64,000 nt of DNA, from positions 1,922,001-1,986,000 of the forward strand of contig NZ_CP094529.1 of assembly GCF_022811665.1 (NCBI RefSeq). The letters are read 5' to 3'. The notes beneath the pieces are model-generated. The model had not been told where the DNA came from and made no database searches. It saw only the letters and a program-made list of their open reading frames with translations. The stretch comes from Chryseobacterium oryzae (GTDB lineage: Bacteria > Bacteroidota > Bacteroidia > Flavobacteriales > Weeksellaceae). The translations under genes were made by a program, and so were the position numbers. Within the stretch, counting starts at the first letter, position 1, and each line of letters starts with the position of its first letter. This document shows positions 46,907 to 56,927 of the stretch, one piece after another.

Positions 46907-48019
46907 TTACTTTTTATCTACAGCAAAAAAAGAATGTATCACATTTGTGATACGAAGTCTGTCTTCATCAGAAAGATTAGATCCTGAAGGAAGACACAAA
47001 CCATTATTAAATAATTGTTCTGCTATATTAGTTCCATAATAGGGAGCATCAGTAAAAACAGGCTGCAAATGCATTGGCTTCCACAGTGGTCTCGATTCTA
47101 TATCATCCTCTAAGAAGGTCAATCTTAAATCTTCACGATTTTTACCTATAATTTCAGGATTTACAGTAATTGCAGAAAGCCAATGATTGGAGAAAAAATC
47201 TTCTGATGGCTCAGTAAATACTTCTACCCCTTTAATATTTTTAAAGAGATTAATATAAAAGTCATGCATTTTTCTCCGGGCTTCTACTCTATCCTCTAAA
47301 ACTTCCATTTGTCCACGACCTATACCTGCAACAATATTGCTCATACGATAATTGTACCCAATGAATGAATGCTGATAATGAGGTGCATTGTCTCTTGCCT
47401 GAGTTGAAAGAAAAACAGCTTTATCTTTATCTTCCTGAGTATGACAAACTAAAGCTCCACCTCCGGAAGTAGTAATGATTTTATTGCCGTTAAAAGATAA
47501 AATACCGAATCGCCCAAAAGTTCCGCAAGCTTTGTTTTTATATTTCGAACCTAACGCTTCAGCCGCATCTTCAATCACAGGAATTTCATATTTTTCTGCA
47601 ATCTCAAGTATTTCGTCCATTTTAGCAGGCATTCCGTATAAATGAACAACAATAATTGCTTTTGGTTTTTTCCTTTTTGAAATTCGGTCTTCTATGGCTT
47701 CTTTTAAAGCTTTCGGACACATATTCCAAGTATTTTTTTCTGAGTCAATGAAAACGGGAGTAGCGCCGCAGTAAGTGATTGGATTGGCGGAAGCTGAAAA
47801 TGTCATCGACTGGCAAATCACCTCATCCCCGTGTTTTACATCACATTCTATTAAAGCTAGATGCAATGCAGCTGTACCAGCAGAAAGGGCTGCTACTTTT
47901 ACCTCTATATTGAAGTAACTTTCTAAATCTTTTTCAAAACCATCTACATTGGGACCTAATGGAGCTACCCAATTAGCATCAAAAGCTTCTTTTACATATT
48001 TTTGTTCATTCCCACCCAT
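46907..48019 (-). CDS. DegT/DnrJ/EryC1-family sugar aminotransferase (PglE-like)
   Basis: PLP aminotransferase that adds an amino group to a nucleotide-linked keto sugar. The PLP Lys is in SFNGNKIITTSGGGA, and GTAALHLAL, VVHLYG and VIEDAAEALGS are family motifs. The first ATG (48019) starts at MGGNEQKY. The codons just upstream in the same frame (48020-48043) encode KIWLSSPH, which restores the N-terminus known from PglE (LSPPHMGGNE). No ATG exists before the TAA at 48065-48067, so the real start is probably a rare codon such as ATT at 48053-48055. It is the last gene of the leftward surface-glycan cluster. Confidence 0.9.
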   Translation of the reverse strand: MGGNEQKYVKEAFDANWVAPLGPNVDGFEKDLESYFNIEVKVAALSAGTAALHLALIECDVKHGDEVICQSMTFSASANPITYCGATPVFIDSEKNTWNMCPKALKEAIEDRISKRKKPKAIIVVHLYGMPAKMDEILEIAEKYEIPVIEDAAEALGSKYKNKACGTFGRFGILSFNGNKIITTSGGGALVCHTQEDKDKAVFLSTQARDNAPHYQHSFIGYNYRMSNIVAGIGRGQMEVLEDRVEARRKMHDFYINLFKNIKGVEVFTEPSEDFFSNHWLSAITVNPEIIGKNREDLRLTFLEDDIESRPLWKPMHLQPVFTDAPYYGTNIAEQLFNNGLCLPSGSNLSDEDRLRITNVIHSFFAVDKK

Positions 48020-48104
48020 GTGTGGTGAGGAAAGCCATATTTTAGAATTGATAATAGTAGTTTTTTATAAATGTAAATGTATGTTTAATTTTCTCCAATA
48101 CTTT

Positions 48105-49061
48105 TTAATTACTATTCATCGTTAAAACTACTCTTATAGTCTTAATTATTATTTCAAAATCTAATTTCATGGAGTAGTTTTTAATATAATATAAATCATA
48201 CTCTAGTTTTTTCAAATTATCTTCGGGTGTTGCTTTTGGAAGATTGACTTGAGCCCAACCTGTAACTCCGGGTTTAATTACATGTCTTAAATCAAAAAAT
48301 GCATTATCTATGGTACATTGGTGTACAAATTCTGGTCTTTCTGGTCTTGGACCGATTAAACTCATATCACCTTTTAAAATATTATAAAGTTGAGGAAGTT
48401 CATCAATTTTAGAGAGTCTTAAAAATTTGCCCACAAATGTAATTCTATCATCATTTTGTGTTGTAAAACCACCACTATGATTGGTCTTCATAGTTCTAAT
48501 TTTATAAATTTTAAAATTTTTGGCTCGAATTCCAACACGTTCTTGAACAAAAAAAACTTTTCCGGGAGAAAATATTAAATTTATTATACAAGCAAATATA
48601 ACCAAAGGTAGAGCAAAGGGTAAAAGACAAATAGCAACGGTAAAATCAAAAAATCTCTTCATCGATAGTTTAAAATTCTTTTTCAAACCAATCGAAAATA
48701 TATCGTCAGCCAAATACTCGTTTGAGCTTAGCTTAACCAATGGAATTCTCCGATTTACGAATTCATAGAATTCATGTGCATCGTAAACAGTTACTCCTTT
48801 TAATCTTGCATGAATAATATCATTAACCAAATTTTCAGGCAATCTATTTAGACTTGATGTTTCAATGATAATATTCTTAATGTTTAATCTATCTAAATAC
48901 TCTAAAATACTTTTGGAGTTTCTTTCTGAGTTATAGATAACAACTTTAAAAAATTGTTTCAATTTTTTTCCTTTAAATAGCTTCATAGATATGTCACTTA
49001 CATTGATAAACAGACATCTTTCTATGCTATTTGCTACATTAAAATACGTTTTAAATTTCAT
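48105..49061 (-). CDS. Polyprenyl-phosphate sugar-1-phosphate transferase (PglC/WcaJ-type)
   Basis: Priming enzyme that moves a sugar phosphate from a nucleotide sugar to undecaprenyl phosphate. The C-terminal 185 residues hold the phosphoglycosyltransferase core: KRFFDFTVAICLLP membrane hairpin, VFFVQERVGIRAKNFKIYKIRTM, the catalytic Asp-Glu in SKIDELPQLYN, and LIGPRPERPEF. Before it are about 130 residues of a nucleotide-binding-like domain (ILEYLDRLNIKNIIIETSSLN) but not the four N-terminal helices of full WbaP/WcaJ. It therefore looks intermediate between PglC and WbaP types. Confidence 0.9.
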   Translation of the reverse strand: MKFKTYFNVANSIERCLFINVSDISMKLFKGKKLKQFFKVVIYNSERNSKSILEYLDRLNIKNIIIETSSLNRLPENLVNDIIHARLKGVTVYDAHEFYEFVNRRIPLVKLSSNEYLADDIFSIGLKKNFKLSMKRFFDFTVAICLLPFALPLVIFACIINLIFSPGKVFFVQERVGIRAKNFKIYKIRTMKTNHSGGFTTQNDDRITFVGKFLRLSKIDELPQLYNILKGDMSLIGPRPERPEFVHQCTIDNAFFDLRHVIKPGVTGWAQVNLPKATPEDNLKKLEYDLYYIKNYSMKLDFEIIIKTIRVVLTMNSN

Positions 49062-49278
49062 ACAATTTTTAGTTACTAATACTATAAATAATACATAAAG
49101 TATTTCTGCAAAAATATTAATTTTATATTAGAATTAATTTAAACTTTAATAATAATTACAATTACTTTTATGATGTAATAATTGCTTTTATCAACAATAC
49201 TATTTTATCTGCAATAATTACAATTTTTCTAATTATTAAAACACTATAATATTTATAAAAGTCGCTTAAATAAAGTTA
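49062..49278. other. AT-rich gap inside the polysaccharide cluster
   Basis: 217 bases, extremely AT-rich, no ORF. It is the largest gap within the leftward biosynthetic series apart from the insertion region, and could hold a promoter for the last two genes; no good -7/-33 pair was recognised. Confidence 0.5.
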
Positions 49279-50397
49279 CTAAACTTTAAGAATATCCTTA
49301 TAAATATCTATTGTTTTTTTTATCATAATATCTCTAGTTAATTCTTCGTTATACCTTTTAACGGCATTTTTTGAAAACTCTTGGTACAAATTTTCATCTT
49401 TAAGCATCGTTCCAATACTTTCTGCAATTATTTTAGAGTTCATTATAGGAACTGTTATTCCTGTATACCCATTTACGTTTACCCAATCTACACCGGATCC
49501 AGGTATTTGTGTTGATACAATAGGCAAACCATAAGACAATGCTTCTACTTGTACAATTGCGTATGCTTCAGTTTTAAAAATTGAGCTTAATGCGAAAATT
49601 TTTGAATTTTTGAATAAAAAATCTTTTTCAGCATCAGTAATTTTTCCTGGTAATAGAACTTTATCTTCTAATTTATTTTCTTTAATAATCTCTTCTAGTT
49701 TCTGTCTTTCTTCACCTTCTCCCGCAATAACAATAATACAATCGGTAGGGATCGTTAATGCTGATTTTACAAGGTACTCGTAACCTTTATAATAAGCCAA
49801 TCTTCCTAGAGAAAAAATAATATTTTTATTTTTTAAACCAGAAAAACGATTCTTTTCAATCTGCTTATCATTTGTTAGTATATTAACTCCAATTGGTACA
49901 ACTACACATTTATTCCTATAAAGGTTTAACAAATCGGAACCTTCAATATAATTGGGGCTTGTCGCAACAATAACTGAAGATTTACTCATTAGCCATTTTA
50001 ACAGAGGACGATAAAAAATTAATAAAATTTTTTGTTTTAAAATATCGCTATGCCAATGTAAAACAATTGGTTTTTTAGGCTTTGATAAAAACATAGCAAT
50101 TGCAGCCATTGGATCTGGAGAATGAACATGTATTATGTCATAATCATTTCGAATTTTCTTAAATATTTTTATAACCTGCAAAGAAAAAAGTGTGGAAAAT
50201 TTTTTAATATTAAGTTTTGCTCTATAAATATTGCCTTGTTTATAGTGATCTACTTTATATTCAGAAATATCATTTACACCTAGAGCATCACAAGTAATAC
50301 CTTCGTCATTGAGTCCTTCTGTAAGTAATTGTATTACGACTTCAACACCGCCTAAATTTGCTGGTGGATAGGCTTTACCAAACTGTAAAATTTTCAT
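49279..50397 (-). CDS. Glycosyltransferase, GT4-type
   Basis: A 372-residue GT-B enzyme. The N-terminal glycine loop is KAYPPANLGGVEVVIQLL and the C-terminal donor site has FSLGRLAYYKGYEYLV, and the EX7E motif in TEAYAIVQVEALSYGLP. It transfers a sugar from a nucleotide donor to the growing repeat unit at the cytoplasmic membrane face. Its ATG overlaps the upstream gene's stop (ATGA), so the two are coupled. The sugar and linkage are not predictable by eye. Confidence 0.9.
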   Translation of the reverse strand: MKILQFGKAYPPANLGGVEVVIQLLTEGLNDEGITCDALGVNDISEYKVDHYKQGNIYRAKLNIKKFSTLFSLQVIKIFKKIRNDYDIIHVHSPDPMAAIAMFLSKPKKPIVLHWHSDILKQKILLIFYRPLLKWLMSKSSVIVATSPNYIEGSDLLNLYRNKCVVVPIGVNILTNDKQIEKNRFSGLKNKNIIFSLGRLAYYKGYEYLVKSALTIPTDCIIVIAGEGEERQKLEEIIKENKLEDKVLLPGKITDAEKDFLFKNSKIFALSSIFKTEAYAIVQVEALSYGLPIVSTQIPGSGVDWVNVNGYTGITVPIMNSKIIAESIGTMLKDENLYQEFSKNAVKRYNEELTRDIMIKKTIDIYKDILKV

Positions 50398-51464
50398 AAT
50401 TCTAAACTTTTTTCATGTTTTTCCCCAGAAATTGTCCAAGTAAATTTCTCTAAGAATAAGTCATAATTTTTCAAATCATTATCTTTAACAAGAAGTTTAT
50501 TCATCTCATTAATTAAACTGTTTTCAATTTCTATTTCAAAATAGTTTATTTCATCTCCAAAAATCTCTTTGAAAACAGGAATATCTGAGGCTAATATTAA
50601 CTTTCTAAAATACATTGCTTCAAGAATAGGCAATCCAAACCCTTCATATTTAGATGGAAATATCAAGAAAGAGGACTTTTCATAAACATATTTTAAAGTT
50701 GATTCGTTGACAAAGCCCGTAAAAAAAATATTATCTTTCCCCAAATTATCTATATTGTCGTTAATAAAAAAAGAATCTTTTTTACCTACAATTAATAAAA
50801 GTACATCTTCCCTATTCAGCTTATTAAAAGAATCTACTAAAAATTTTAAATTTTTGTGCGGTTTTACGTTTCCGACAAAAAGTATAATTTTATTGAATGA
50901 ATCTAGTTTTTGTTTAACATTTTCATCAATATCAGTACAATCAATTTTATTCATTTGTTTATAGCCATTGTAAATCACTTCAATTTTAGACTGATCAATA
51001 GTTATAAATCGTAAAATTTCTGTTTTTGAAAATTCTGATACTGTGAAAATTTTATATGCATTTCTTTTAATAATTTTAAAAAGAAATTTAAAATATAGAA
51101 TTGCCAATTTCGAATAATAATGCGGATTTGCTAAATGAAATGCATCATGAATGGTAATAAATAAACTATTCTTTTTTACAAAGAATGGAATATTTATATG
51201 AGGAATAAATATTTTAGCATTTTTGGGAAGTTTTGTAATGTACTCGTATTGTTCTCTCAAAGAAAATGGTAACGACTTAAAAAAAATAATCTCAACTTCT
51301 GATTCTGAATTTTTTAAAACTTCTTTAACTTTTTCGTCACTTTCATTGTTGCTAATCAATATTAAAGAAAGCTTTTTATCTTTTAAAAAATAATATAACA
51401 ATTCTTCTACATAAGTACCTATTCCAGAATTATTAATCATTCGGCAATCAAAAATAGTTTTCAT
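50394..51464 (-). CDS. Glycosyltransferase, GT4-type (WbdA/mannosyltransferase-like)
   Basis: A 356-residue GT-B enzyme. DCRMINNSGIGTYVEEL is the N-terminal acceptor-side motif, ILFVGNVKPHKNLKFLV begins the donor domain and FPSKYEGFGLPILEAM holds the EX7E motif. The pattern is common among mannosyl- or rhamnosyltransferases of O-antigen clusters; with GDP-mannose genes in the same locus a mannose donor is plausible. It overlaps both neighbours: ATGA with the next gene and TAATG with the polymerase gene. Confidence 0.88.
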   Translation of the reverse strand: MKTIFDCRMINNSGIGTYVEELLYYFLKDKKLSLILISNNESDEKVKEVLKNSESEVEIIFFKSLPFSLREQYEYITKLPKNAKIFIPHINIPFFVKKNSLFITIHDAFHLANPHYYSKLAILYFKFLFKIIKRNAYKIFTVSEFSKTEILRFITIDQSKIEVIYNGYKQMNKIDCTDIDENVKQKLDSFNKIILFVGNVKPHKNLKFLVDSFNKLNREDVLLLIVGKKDSFFINDNIDNLGKDNIFFTGFVNESTLKYVYEKSSFLIFPSKYEGFGLPILEAMYFRKLILASDIPVFKEIFGDEINYFEIEIENSLINEMNKLLVKDNDLKNYDLFLEKFTWTISGEKHEKSLEL

Positions 51465-52528
51465 TATTTGAATAAAATAGAATTATATGGTTCCAAACTA
51501 TTATTTAAAGGAGACAATGTTTGGAAAATTTGTAATACAACATACCCGAAAATTAATAAACCAATTAAAAATTTAAGAATATTATATCTAGTTATTGCAG
51601 GCAAAAAAGAAAAAAATATGCATTCACTAAAACGATAATATAATGAAAGTCTAGTGGCAATTAATTCGAATTCACTAAAAATAAGATAAATAGAAATATT
51701 AATAAGAGCAGACCACAATAAAATATTTTTTAATCTACTATCTAACTTAATTTTTTGTAAAGCAAAAAAAGTTATAAATAATATCGCCACCCTTACAGCT
51801 GTACTAAAACTATATAAAATATTACTATTATACATATCATCTTTACTGTATGCACTTGCTTTATTTGCAAAGTGATTTTCACTTCCTAAAAATGAACTAA
51901 TAAGATTAATAATTGGCTGAGCAATTTTAGTGGTAGCTAAAAATAATACCGTAAAAAAAACTATAAAAAATATTTTTTTTGAACAGATTACATTTCGAGT
52001 AATTATAGCTAAAGGTAAAAAGACTGCTGCGGAATAATGATTAAATACAGCCAATACAATGGCAAAATAAAACATTTTGATATTTCCTTTGTTGAGATAA
52101 CTTAGCCCCAAACCTACAAAACCGAGTGCTAATCCTTGCCGTATTCCGTTCATGTCATAAACAAGAAACCAGAATCCTGAATACATTAACAAAGATAGTA
52201 TTATGTTATTGGATGTTAATTTGAATGATAACAGTTTAAGAATAAAAGATAAAAAGAAAAAAATAGCTAAAAATGAATTAAAGCTACCTCCAAAAAATTT
52301 TACGACTTTTGTTAAAAATTGATATCCTAATTCTATATTATCTGGAAAATTAAACACTCGATAATATTCATATGTATCTGTTCCTACACTAATATCTCTG
52401 AACATTCCTATACATAGAATAAATAAAATTGCAGGCAATAATAAAAACAAAAATTTATTTTTGTTTCTGAAAACTACTTGTAAACTATAGACAAGAAATA
52501 AGTATGTGGGTACAAGATAGTATAACAT
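51464..52528 (-). CDS. EpsG-family repeat-unit polymerase (Wzy-like)
   Basis: A 354-residue membrane protein with about ten helices. DVSVGTDTYEYYRVF-like (RDISVGTDTYEYYRVF) near the N-terminus and NGIRQGLALGFVGLGLSYL with FNHYSAAVFLPLAI are the hallmarks of the EpsG family, which polymerises lipid-linked repeat units at the periplasmic side. The gene shares one base with the next gene's ATG (TAATG). Its position among glycosyltransferases and a flippase supports the role of polymerase in a Wzx/Wzy pathway. Confidence 0.88.
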   Translation of the reverse strand: MLYYLVPTYLFLVYSLQVVFRNKNKFLFLLLPAILFILCIGMFRDISVGTDTYEYYRVFNFPDNIELGYQFLTKVVKFFGGSFNSFLAIFFFLSFILKLLSFKLTSNNIILSLLMYSGFWFLVYDMNGIRQGLALGFVGLGLSYLNKGNIKMFYFAIVLAVFNHYSAAVFLPLAIITRNVICSKKIFFIVFFTVLFLATTKIAQPIINLISSFLGSENHFANKASAYSKDDMYNSNILYSFSTAVRVAILFITFFALQKIKLDSRLKNILLWSALINISIYLIFSEFELIATRLSLYYRFSECIFFSFLPAITRYNILKFLIGLLIFGYVVLQIFQTLSPLNNSLEPYNSILFK

Positions 52529-52531
52529 ATA

Positions 52532-53350
52532 TTAATTAATCCTAAAATTAAGGTAACCTTTTATTCTACCAATTAGAGTCTTATAATAAAATTTTTTATT
52601 GCCACTTAATAAAATTCCTCCCGCACTTCTTAATAGATATTTGTAAAACTGTAATAAAACTGATAATTTTTTTGTACGTAAGTATTCTTTTTTAAAAATA
52701 GCACCAAAGCCTAAACCATACTTATAAGCTCTTTCACTATCTTTTGATGACAAATTGGCTGGATGATATACTGTAGCATTTTTTGCGAACCCACCTCTGC
52801 TTTTGTCATTCAGCACAGCCCACATATAATCTGTTTCTTCTCCCGATCCAAAAAAACTACCTACACCTAATTGAACGTCAAAATTTATATTTTTATTTAA
52901 TTTCGTAAATACGTTGTAAGAAATACATTTTTTAATAATATCTTTTTTGGATAGAATTCGGTTTTCTACAGTAATAAAATTAAAATCTGTAATAGGGTCA
53001 TTAGCCTTTAATAATACAAAATCAAAGTTATTTTCTGTAAATGAATTTTTAACATCTTCTAAAACATTCTCAGAATACGTACAGTCATCATCCGGATATC
53101 CAACAATTTCTCCTGTTGCAACATCCAATGCAATATTACGATTATAAGAAAGACCTTTTCTATCACTTCTTATATATATTATAGTAAACTGAGAATCATA
53201 TCTCTGAACAATTTCTTCAATAAGTCTATGAGGATTCTGATCTACCAATATAAGTTCAAAACTCCTATATGTCTGGGCTGATAAAGAAATTAATAGTTCT
53301 TCTATTTCAGAAACTCTACCTAAAGTAGCCGTAATTAGTGAAAACTTCAT
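52532..53350 (-). CDS. Glycosyltransferase family 2
   Basis: A 272-residue GT-A enzyme. The N-terminus FSLITATLGRVSEIEELLISLSAQTY is typical, and the DxD-like metal motif is in GYPDDDCTYSENVL. The acceptor-side segment GSGEETDYMWAVL follows. The start abuts the stop of the upstream gene and 3 bases separate it from the polymerase gene, so it is in the same operon. The sugar specificity is unknown. Confidence 0.9.
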   Translation of the reverse strand: MKFSLITATLGRVSEIEELLISLSAQTYRSFELILVDQNPHRLIEEIVQRYDSQFTIIYIRSDRKGLSYNRNIALDVATGEIVGYPDDDCTYSENVLEDVKNSFTENNFDFVLLKANDPITDFNFITVENRILSKKDIIKKCISYNVFTKLNKNINFDVQLGVGSFFGSGEETDYMWAVLNDKSRGGFAKNATVYHPANLSSKDSERAYKYGLGFGAIFKKEYLRTKKLSVLLQFYKYLLRSAGGILLSGNKKFYYKTLIGRIKGYLNFRIN

Positions 53351-54376
53351 TTAATATATAGTTTCATTTAATTTGTAAAATAACTCTTTAATGTGAAATT
53401 CATCATTATAGTAAGTAGTAAAAGCGTTAGCTAAAAAATCGTCATAAATCGAGTTTTCTAATAAATTGTTACTTTCAAAACTATTAAGTTGTTGAAGTAA
53501 ATATTCTGAATCTAAATTATTTTTCAAAACAATTTTAAATTCAAGATTAGATAGATTCTCTTGAAACGAATTTATACAATTACTAAAAATAGGAATTATA
53601 CCATTTGCAAGATAGCTATTCATTTTTGTAGGAGTTGCCACTCTGTTCATTTCAATATCTTCTCGTATTATAAAGCCATACTTGTACTTCTTTATTTCTT
53701 GAGACAATTCTTTATATGGTTTATAATCAATCACAACATTTTCAATTTTATACTTATTTACATACTCTTTTGCTTTGTCTTGATCAGGAGTAAACAAATA
53801 CAATTTCGCGTTCTTAATTTTTAGTTCTATTTCGGAATACAAAATCAGCATTTGATCTATACATTGCCAATCTGACATGGTTCCTGCGTATAAAAATGTA
53901 GGAGTGCTATATTTACTAGGCTGTGTGAAAGCTTCCTTGTTAACATCCAAATTAAAACAAGGCATTATATAAAATTTATTTTTAAAATCTACTTTATATT
54001 TTTTCTCATAGTGTGTTTTCATTTTATTTGAAACAAAAATTGAGAAAAAATTACATCTCAATGAGATAAACTCGAAAATAGTCCATAAAGCAATTTTAAA
54101 TACTTTGTCTTTATGGTGGTAATTAACGAACAATTCTTCGGGCATAATACCTTGATACCAACATATCACTTTGATGAAAGGATTTTTAATTAAAACCTTT
54201 AAATGTGATTTTGCATTAACAACAATAATAATATTTTTTCTTGAGTCTATTTCTTTTATAGATTCAATTATTTCGACTTTAGCTTCGAAATTAGATAAAG
54301 ATTTTCTTATGATTTCGACATAATGTATTGTAGCATCATGCCTATCTCCTTTTTCAAAAAGAATCTGAAATTTCAT
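53351..54376 (-). CDS. Glycosyltransferase-like protein, GT4-type
   Basis: A 341-residue GT-B-like protein. The C-terminal half has PTFLYAGTMSDWQCIDQMLILY and VATPTKMNSYLANGIIPIF, the donor-binding layout of GT4 enzymes, although the EX7E acidic pair is weak. The N-terminal half is divergent. It is the least certain of the transferases, but its place between flippase and GT2 genes with no gap to the latter strongly suggests a repeat-unit transferase. Confidence 0.78.
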   Translation of the reverse strand: MKFQILFEKGDRHDATIHYVEIIRKSLSNFEAKVEIIESIKEIDSRKNIIIVVNAKSHLKVLIKNPFIKVICWYQGIMPEELFVNYHHKDKVFKIALWTIFEFISLRCNFFSIFVSNKMKTHYEKKYKVDFKNKFYIMPCFNLDVNKEAFTQPSKYSTPTFLYAGTMSDWQCIDQMLILYSEIELKIKNAKLYLFTPDQDKAKEYVNKYKIENVVIDYKPYKELSQEIKKYKYGFIIREDIEMNRVATPTKMNSYLANGIIPIFSNCINSFQENLSNLEFKIVLKNNLDSEYLLQQLNSFESNNLLENSIYDDFLANAFTTYYNDEFHIKELFYKLNETIY

Positions 54377-54403
54377 CTTAATGTTATTATAGTTACTTAT
54401 ATT

Positions 54404-55705
54404 CTAAATGATAATCTTTTTTAAATAAACAAACTGAAAAACAGTATGAAATATATAACTTATTAGATAAGAAATTGAAATACCAACTGCTCCTAAATTG
54501 AGTATTCTAATCGTATAATATGAACATGCAATTAAAATAATTGCCCAGAATAAGTTAAAATAAAAACCAAGCCACATTTTGCCTTTACTTGCAATTGCTT
54601 GTCCTACTACATTATTAACAGCGATAAAACCGGTAGTAATGAACATAATAATGATTGGTACAAGGGCATCATCATATTTATGTCCATAAAAAAATGTAAT
54701 TAAAGGTGAAGCAATAACAAAAAACAGCACCAATCCAAAACCTATATAAACACTTACTCTCAGATTTTTATTAAACACTTCTTTGTATGTATCTATATTA
54801 TTTGCATTAGCAGTTAACATAGGCAATGCAATCTGAGAGAGCGCAGCAGGAATAAATAAAATTGTATTTCTCCACTGGTTGGCAATATCAAAATTAGCCA
54901 TCTGCTCATATCCTTTTGGTTGATTAACAAGTAAGTAATTACAATACCAAGTAACCGGACCAACCATTAAACCTCCCAAAATTGCAGGTAAACTAAATTT
55001 CCATAAAACATTAAGTTCTTCGAAATTTTTAATATCAAAGATTTGAATATTAAATTCTGAGTAAAAATATTTTTTTAATGTTAAAAAATTGAGTAAAAAC
55101 AAAATCACAAAGTTAAGACCAAATGCAATTACCACAGCGTTCAGATCAAAAAATTTGGATGCCAAAATTAATCCTATAGAGGAAATAACTCCTGCAACAA
55201 CATTATTTATAGACATTTGTTTAAATTTTTCCATTCCTGCGAGAATGCCATTTTGGATTCCGTTAAGAGAGGAAAAAAACAGAATAAAAGAACTTAATCT
55301 AATTTCGTTAAAAATTACCGGAGCTTTTATTTGGATTGCAATTTCTTCGGCAAATACATAAACTAAAATAGAAACAAATATGCTTATTATAATTGCTAGT
55401 AGTGTAGAAATACCAACAATTTTTTCAACTTTTGCTTTGTCTGAAAATCTATACTGAGAAATATATTTTGTTGAAGTAATACCCAATTCTAAACCCGCAA
55501 ACATTACAAACATAAGTATTGTAGATTTAATTATCCCAAACTGACCATATTGCTCTTTACCTAAATATCTTGCCATTAAAATTGTGGCTAGTAGTAGAAT
55601 AAATTTTGACAACAGGTTTCCTAATAGAATCCAAAAACTATGTGAAAAAATTTTCTTATTAATGTCGGATGATAGAATTAACTTTACTTTTGATTTGATA
55701 TCCAT
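54404..55705 (-). CDS. wzx: Lipid-linked oligosaccharide flippase (Wzx)
   Basis: A 433-residue MVF/MATE-like membrane protein with about twelve helices. FWILLGNLLSKFILLLATILMARYLGKEQYGQFGI is the usual N-terminal helix pair of polysaccharide flippases. It moves the undecaprenyl-linked repeat unit across the inner membrane for polymerisation. The wecB gene ends 6 bases upstream, so they are co-transcribed. Confidence 0.92.
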   Translation of the reverse strand: MDIKSKVKLILSSDINKKIFSHSFWILLGNLLSKFILLLATILMARYLGKEQYGQFGIIKSTILMFVMFAGLELGITSTKYISQYRFSDKAKVEKIVGISTLLAIIISIFVSILVYVFAEEIAIQIKAPVIFNEIRLSSFILFFSSLNGIQNGILAGMEKFKQMSINNVVAGVISSIGLILASKFFDLNAVVIAFGLNFVILFLLNFLTLKKYFYSEFNIQIFDIKNFEELNVLWKFSLPAILGGLMVGPVTWYCNYLLVNQPKGYEQMANFDIANQWRNTILFIPAALSQIALPMLTANANNIDTYKEVFNKNLRVSVYIGFGLVLFFVIASPLITFFYGHKYDDALVPIIIMFITTGFIAVNNVVGQAIASKGKMWLGFYFNLFWAIILIACSYYTIRILNLGAVGISISYLISYIFHTVFQFVYLKKIII

Positions 55706-55711
55706 TGCTAA

Positions 55712-56833
55712 TTATAATGAACGGATAAACTCTACAATTTTCTCACAAGCATTTCCATCCCCGTATGGATTATGAAGTTCACTCATTTTTTGGTAGATTG
55801 TAGTATTTGTTAAAAGTTTATTTGTTTCTTCTACAATCTTATTTTTATCTGTCCCAACCAAAATAACGGTACCCGCTTGTACTGCTTCTGGCCTTTCAGT
55901 TGTGTCTCGCATAACCAAAACAGGTTTTCCTAAACTAGGAGCTTCCTCTTGCACACCACCAGAATCGGTAATAATTAGATAAGACTTCGCCATCAACCAA
56001 ACAAATGCAGGATAAGCTAATGGATCTATAAGCCTTATATTGTTAATACCGGAAAGTATTTTATATACTGGTTCCTTTACATTAGGGTTAAGATGAACAG
56101 GATATATAATCTGTGAATTATGGTTGGATAGCGCAATTTCTTTCAGTGCTTCACAAATATTGATAAATCCTTGACCGTGATTCTCTCTACGATGCCCAGT
56201 TACCAGTATTAATTTTTTTGAAGGATCAACTATTGTTTCTAAAAAATCGATTTCAGGATTCTTAATTGTTTTTACTCTTTCGGAACTCTCTAATAAAGCA
56301 TCAATAACAGTATTTCCAGTAATAACAATATTTTGTTTTGGCAGATTTTCTTTCAACAAATTATCATAAGATTGTTGTGTTGGTGCAAAATGAAAATCTG
56401 CAATTCGTCCCGTAACCTGCCTATTGATTTCCTCTGGAAAAGGCGATCTTTTATTATGAGTTCTCAATCCTGCTTCTACATGACAAATCTTAGCCCCACT
56501 ATAAAATCCAGCAATACTAGCAGCCATTGTCGTTGTTGTATCACCATGAACATAAACATAGTCTGGTGAAAAATCATCCAAAACCGGTTTCAGTTCAGAT
56601 ATAATGTCTGCAGTTAATGTAAATAGATTTTGGTTAGGCCTCATTAAATTCAAATCATAATCAGGTCTAATCTCGAAAAAATCTAATACCTGATCTAGCA
56701 TTTCGCGATGTTGAGCTGTAACGCAGACCTTTGTTTCAAAAATATTCTGATGTTTTTGAAATTCTTTTACCAGAGGAGCCATTTTAATTGCTTCCGGTCT
56801 CGTTCCAAATATTATAAGATTTTTCTTTTGCAA
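55712..56833 (-). CDS. wecB: UDP-N-acetylglucosamine 2-epimerase, non-hydrolysing
   Basis: Interconverts UDP-GlcNAc and UDP-ManNAc. The 373-residue protein has [16 protein letters not shown] at the N-terminus, [29 protein letters not shown] and [28 protein letters not shown], which are the UDP-binding and catalytic segments. With the dehydrogenase at 60282, which resembles enzymes acting on UDP-HexNAc, the pair could make a UDP-N-acetyl-hexosaminuronic acid. Confidence 0.95.
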   Translation of the reverse strand: MQKKNLIIFGTRPEAIKMAPLVKEFQKHQNIFETKVCVTAQHREMLDQVLDFFEIRPDYDLNLMRPNQNLFTLTADIISELKPVLDDFSPDYVYVHGDTTTTMAASIAGFYSGAKICHVEAGLRTHNKRSPFPEEINRQVTGRIADFHFAPTQQSYDNLLKENLPKQNIVITGNTVIDALLESSERVKTIKNPEIDFLETIVDPSKKLILVTGHRRENHGQGFINICEALKEIALSNHNSQIIYPVHLNPNVKEPVYKILSGINNIRLIDPLAYPAFVWLMAKSYLIITDSGGVQEEAPSLGKPVLVMRDTTERPEAVQAGTVILVGTDKNKIVEETNKLLTNTTIYQKMSELHNPYGDGNACEKIVEFIRSL

Positions 56834-56927
56834 TTTTTAATTTTTAAATTATTAGTATAAATTAAGTTGCTTTAAAAACTTTAGTAATTTATTATAACTT
56901 ATTGCTATATCAAATGTTATAAAACAT

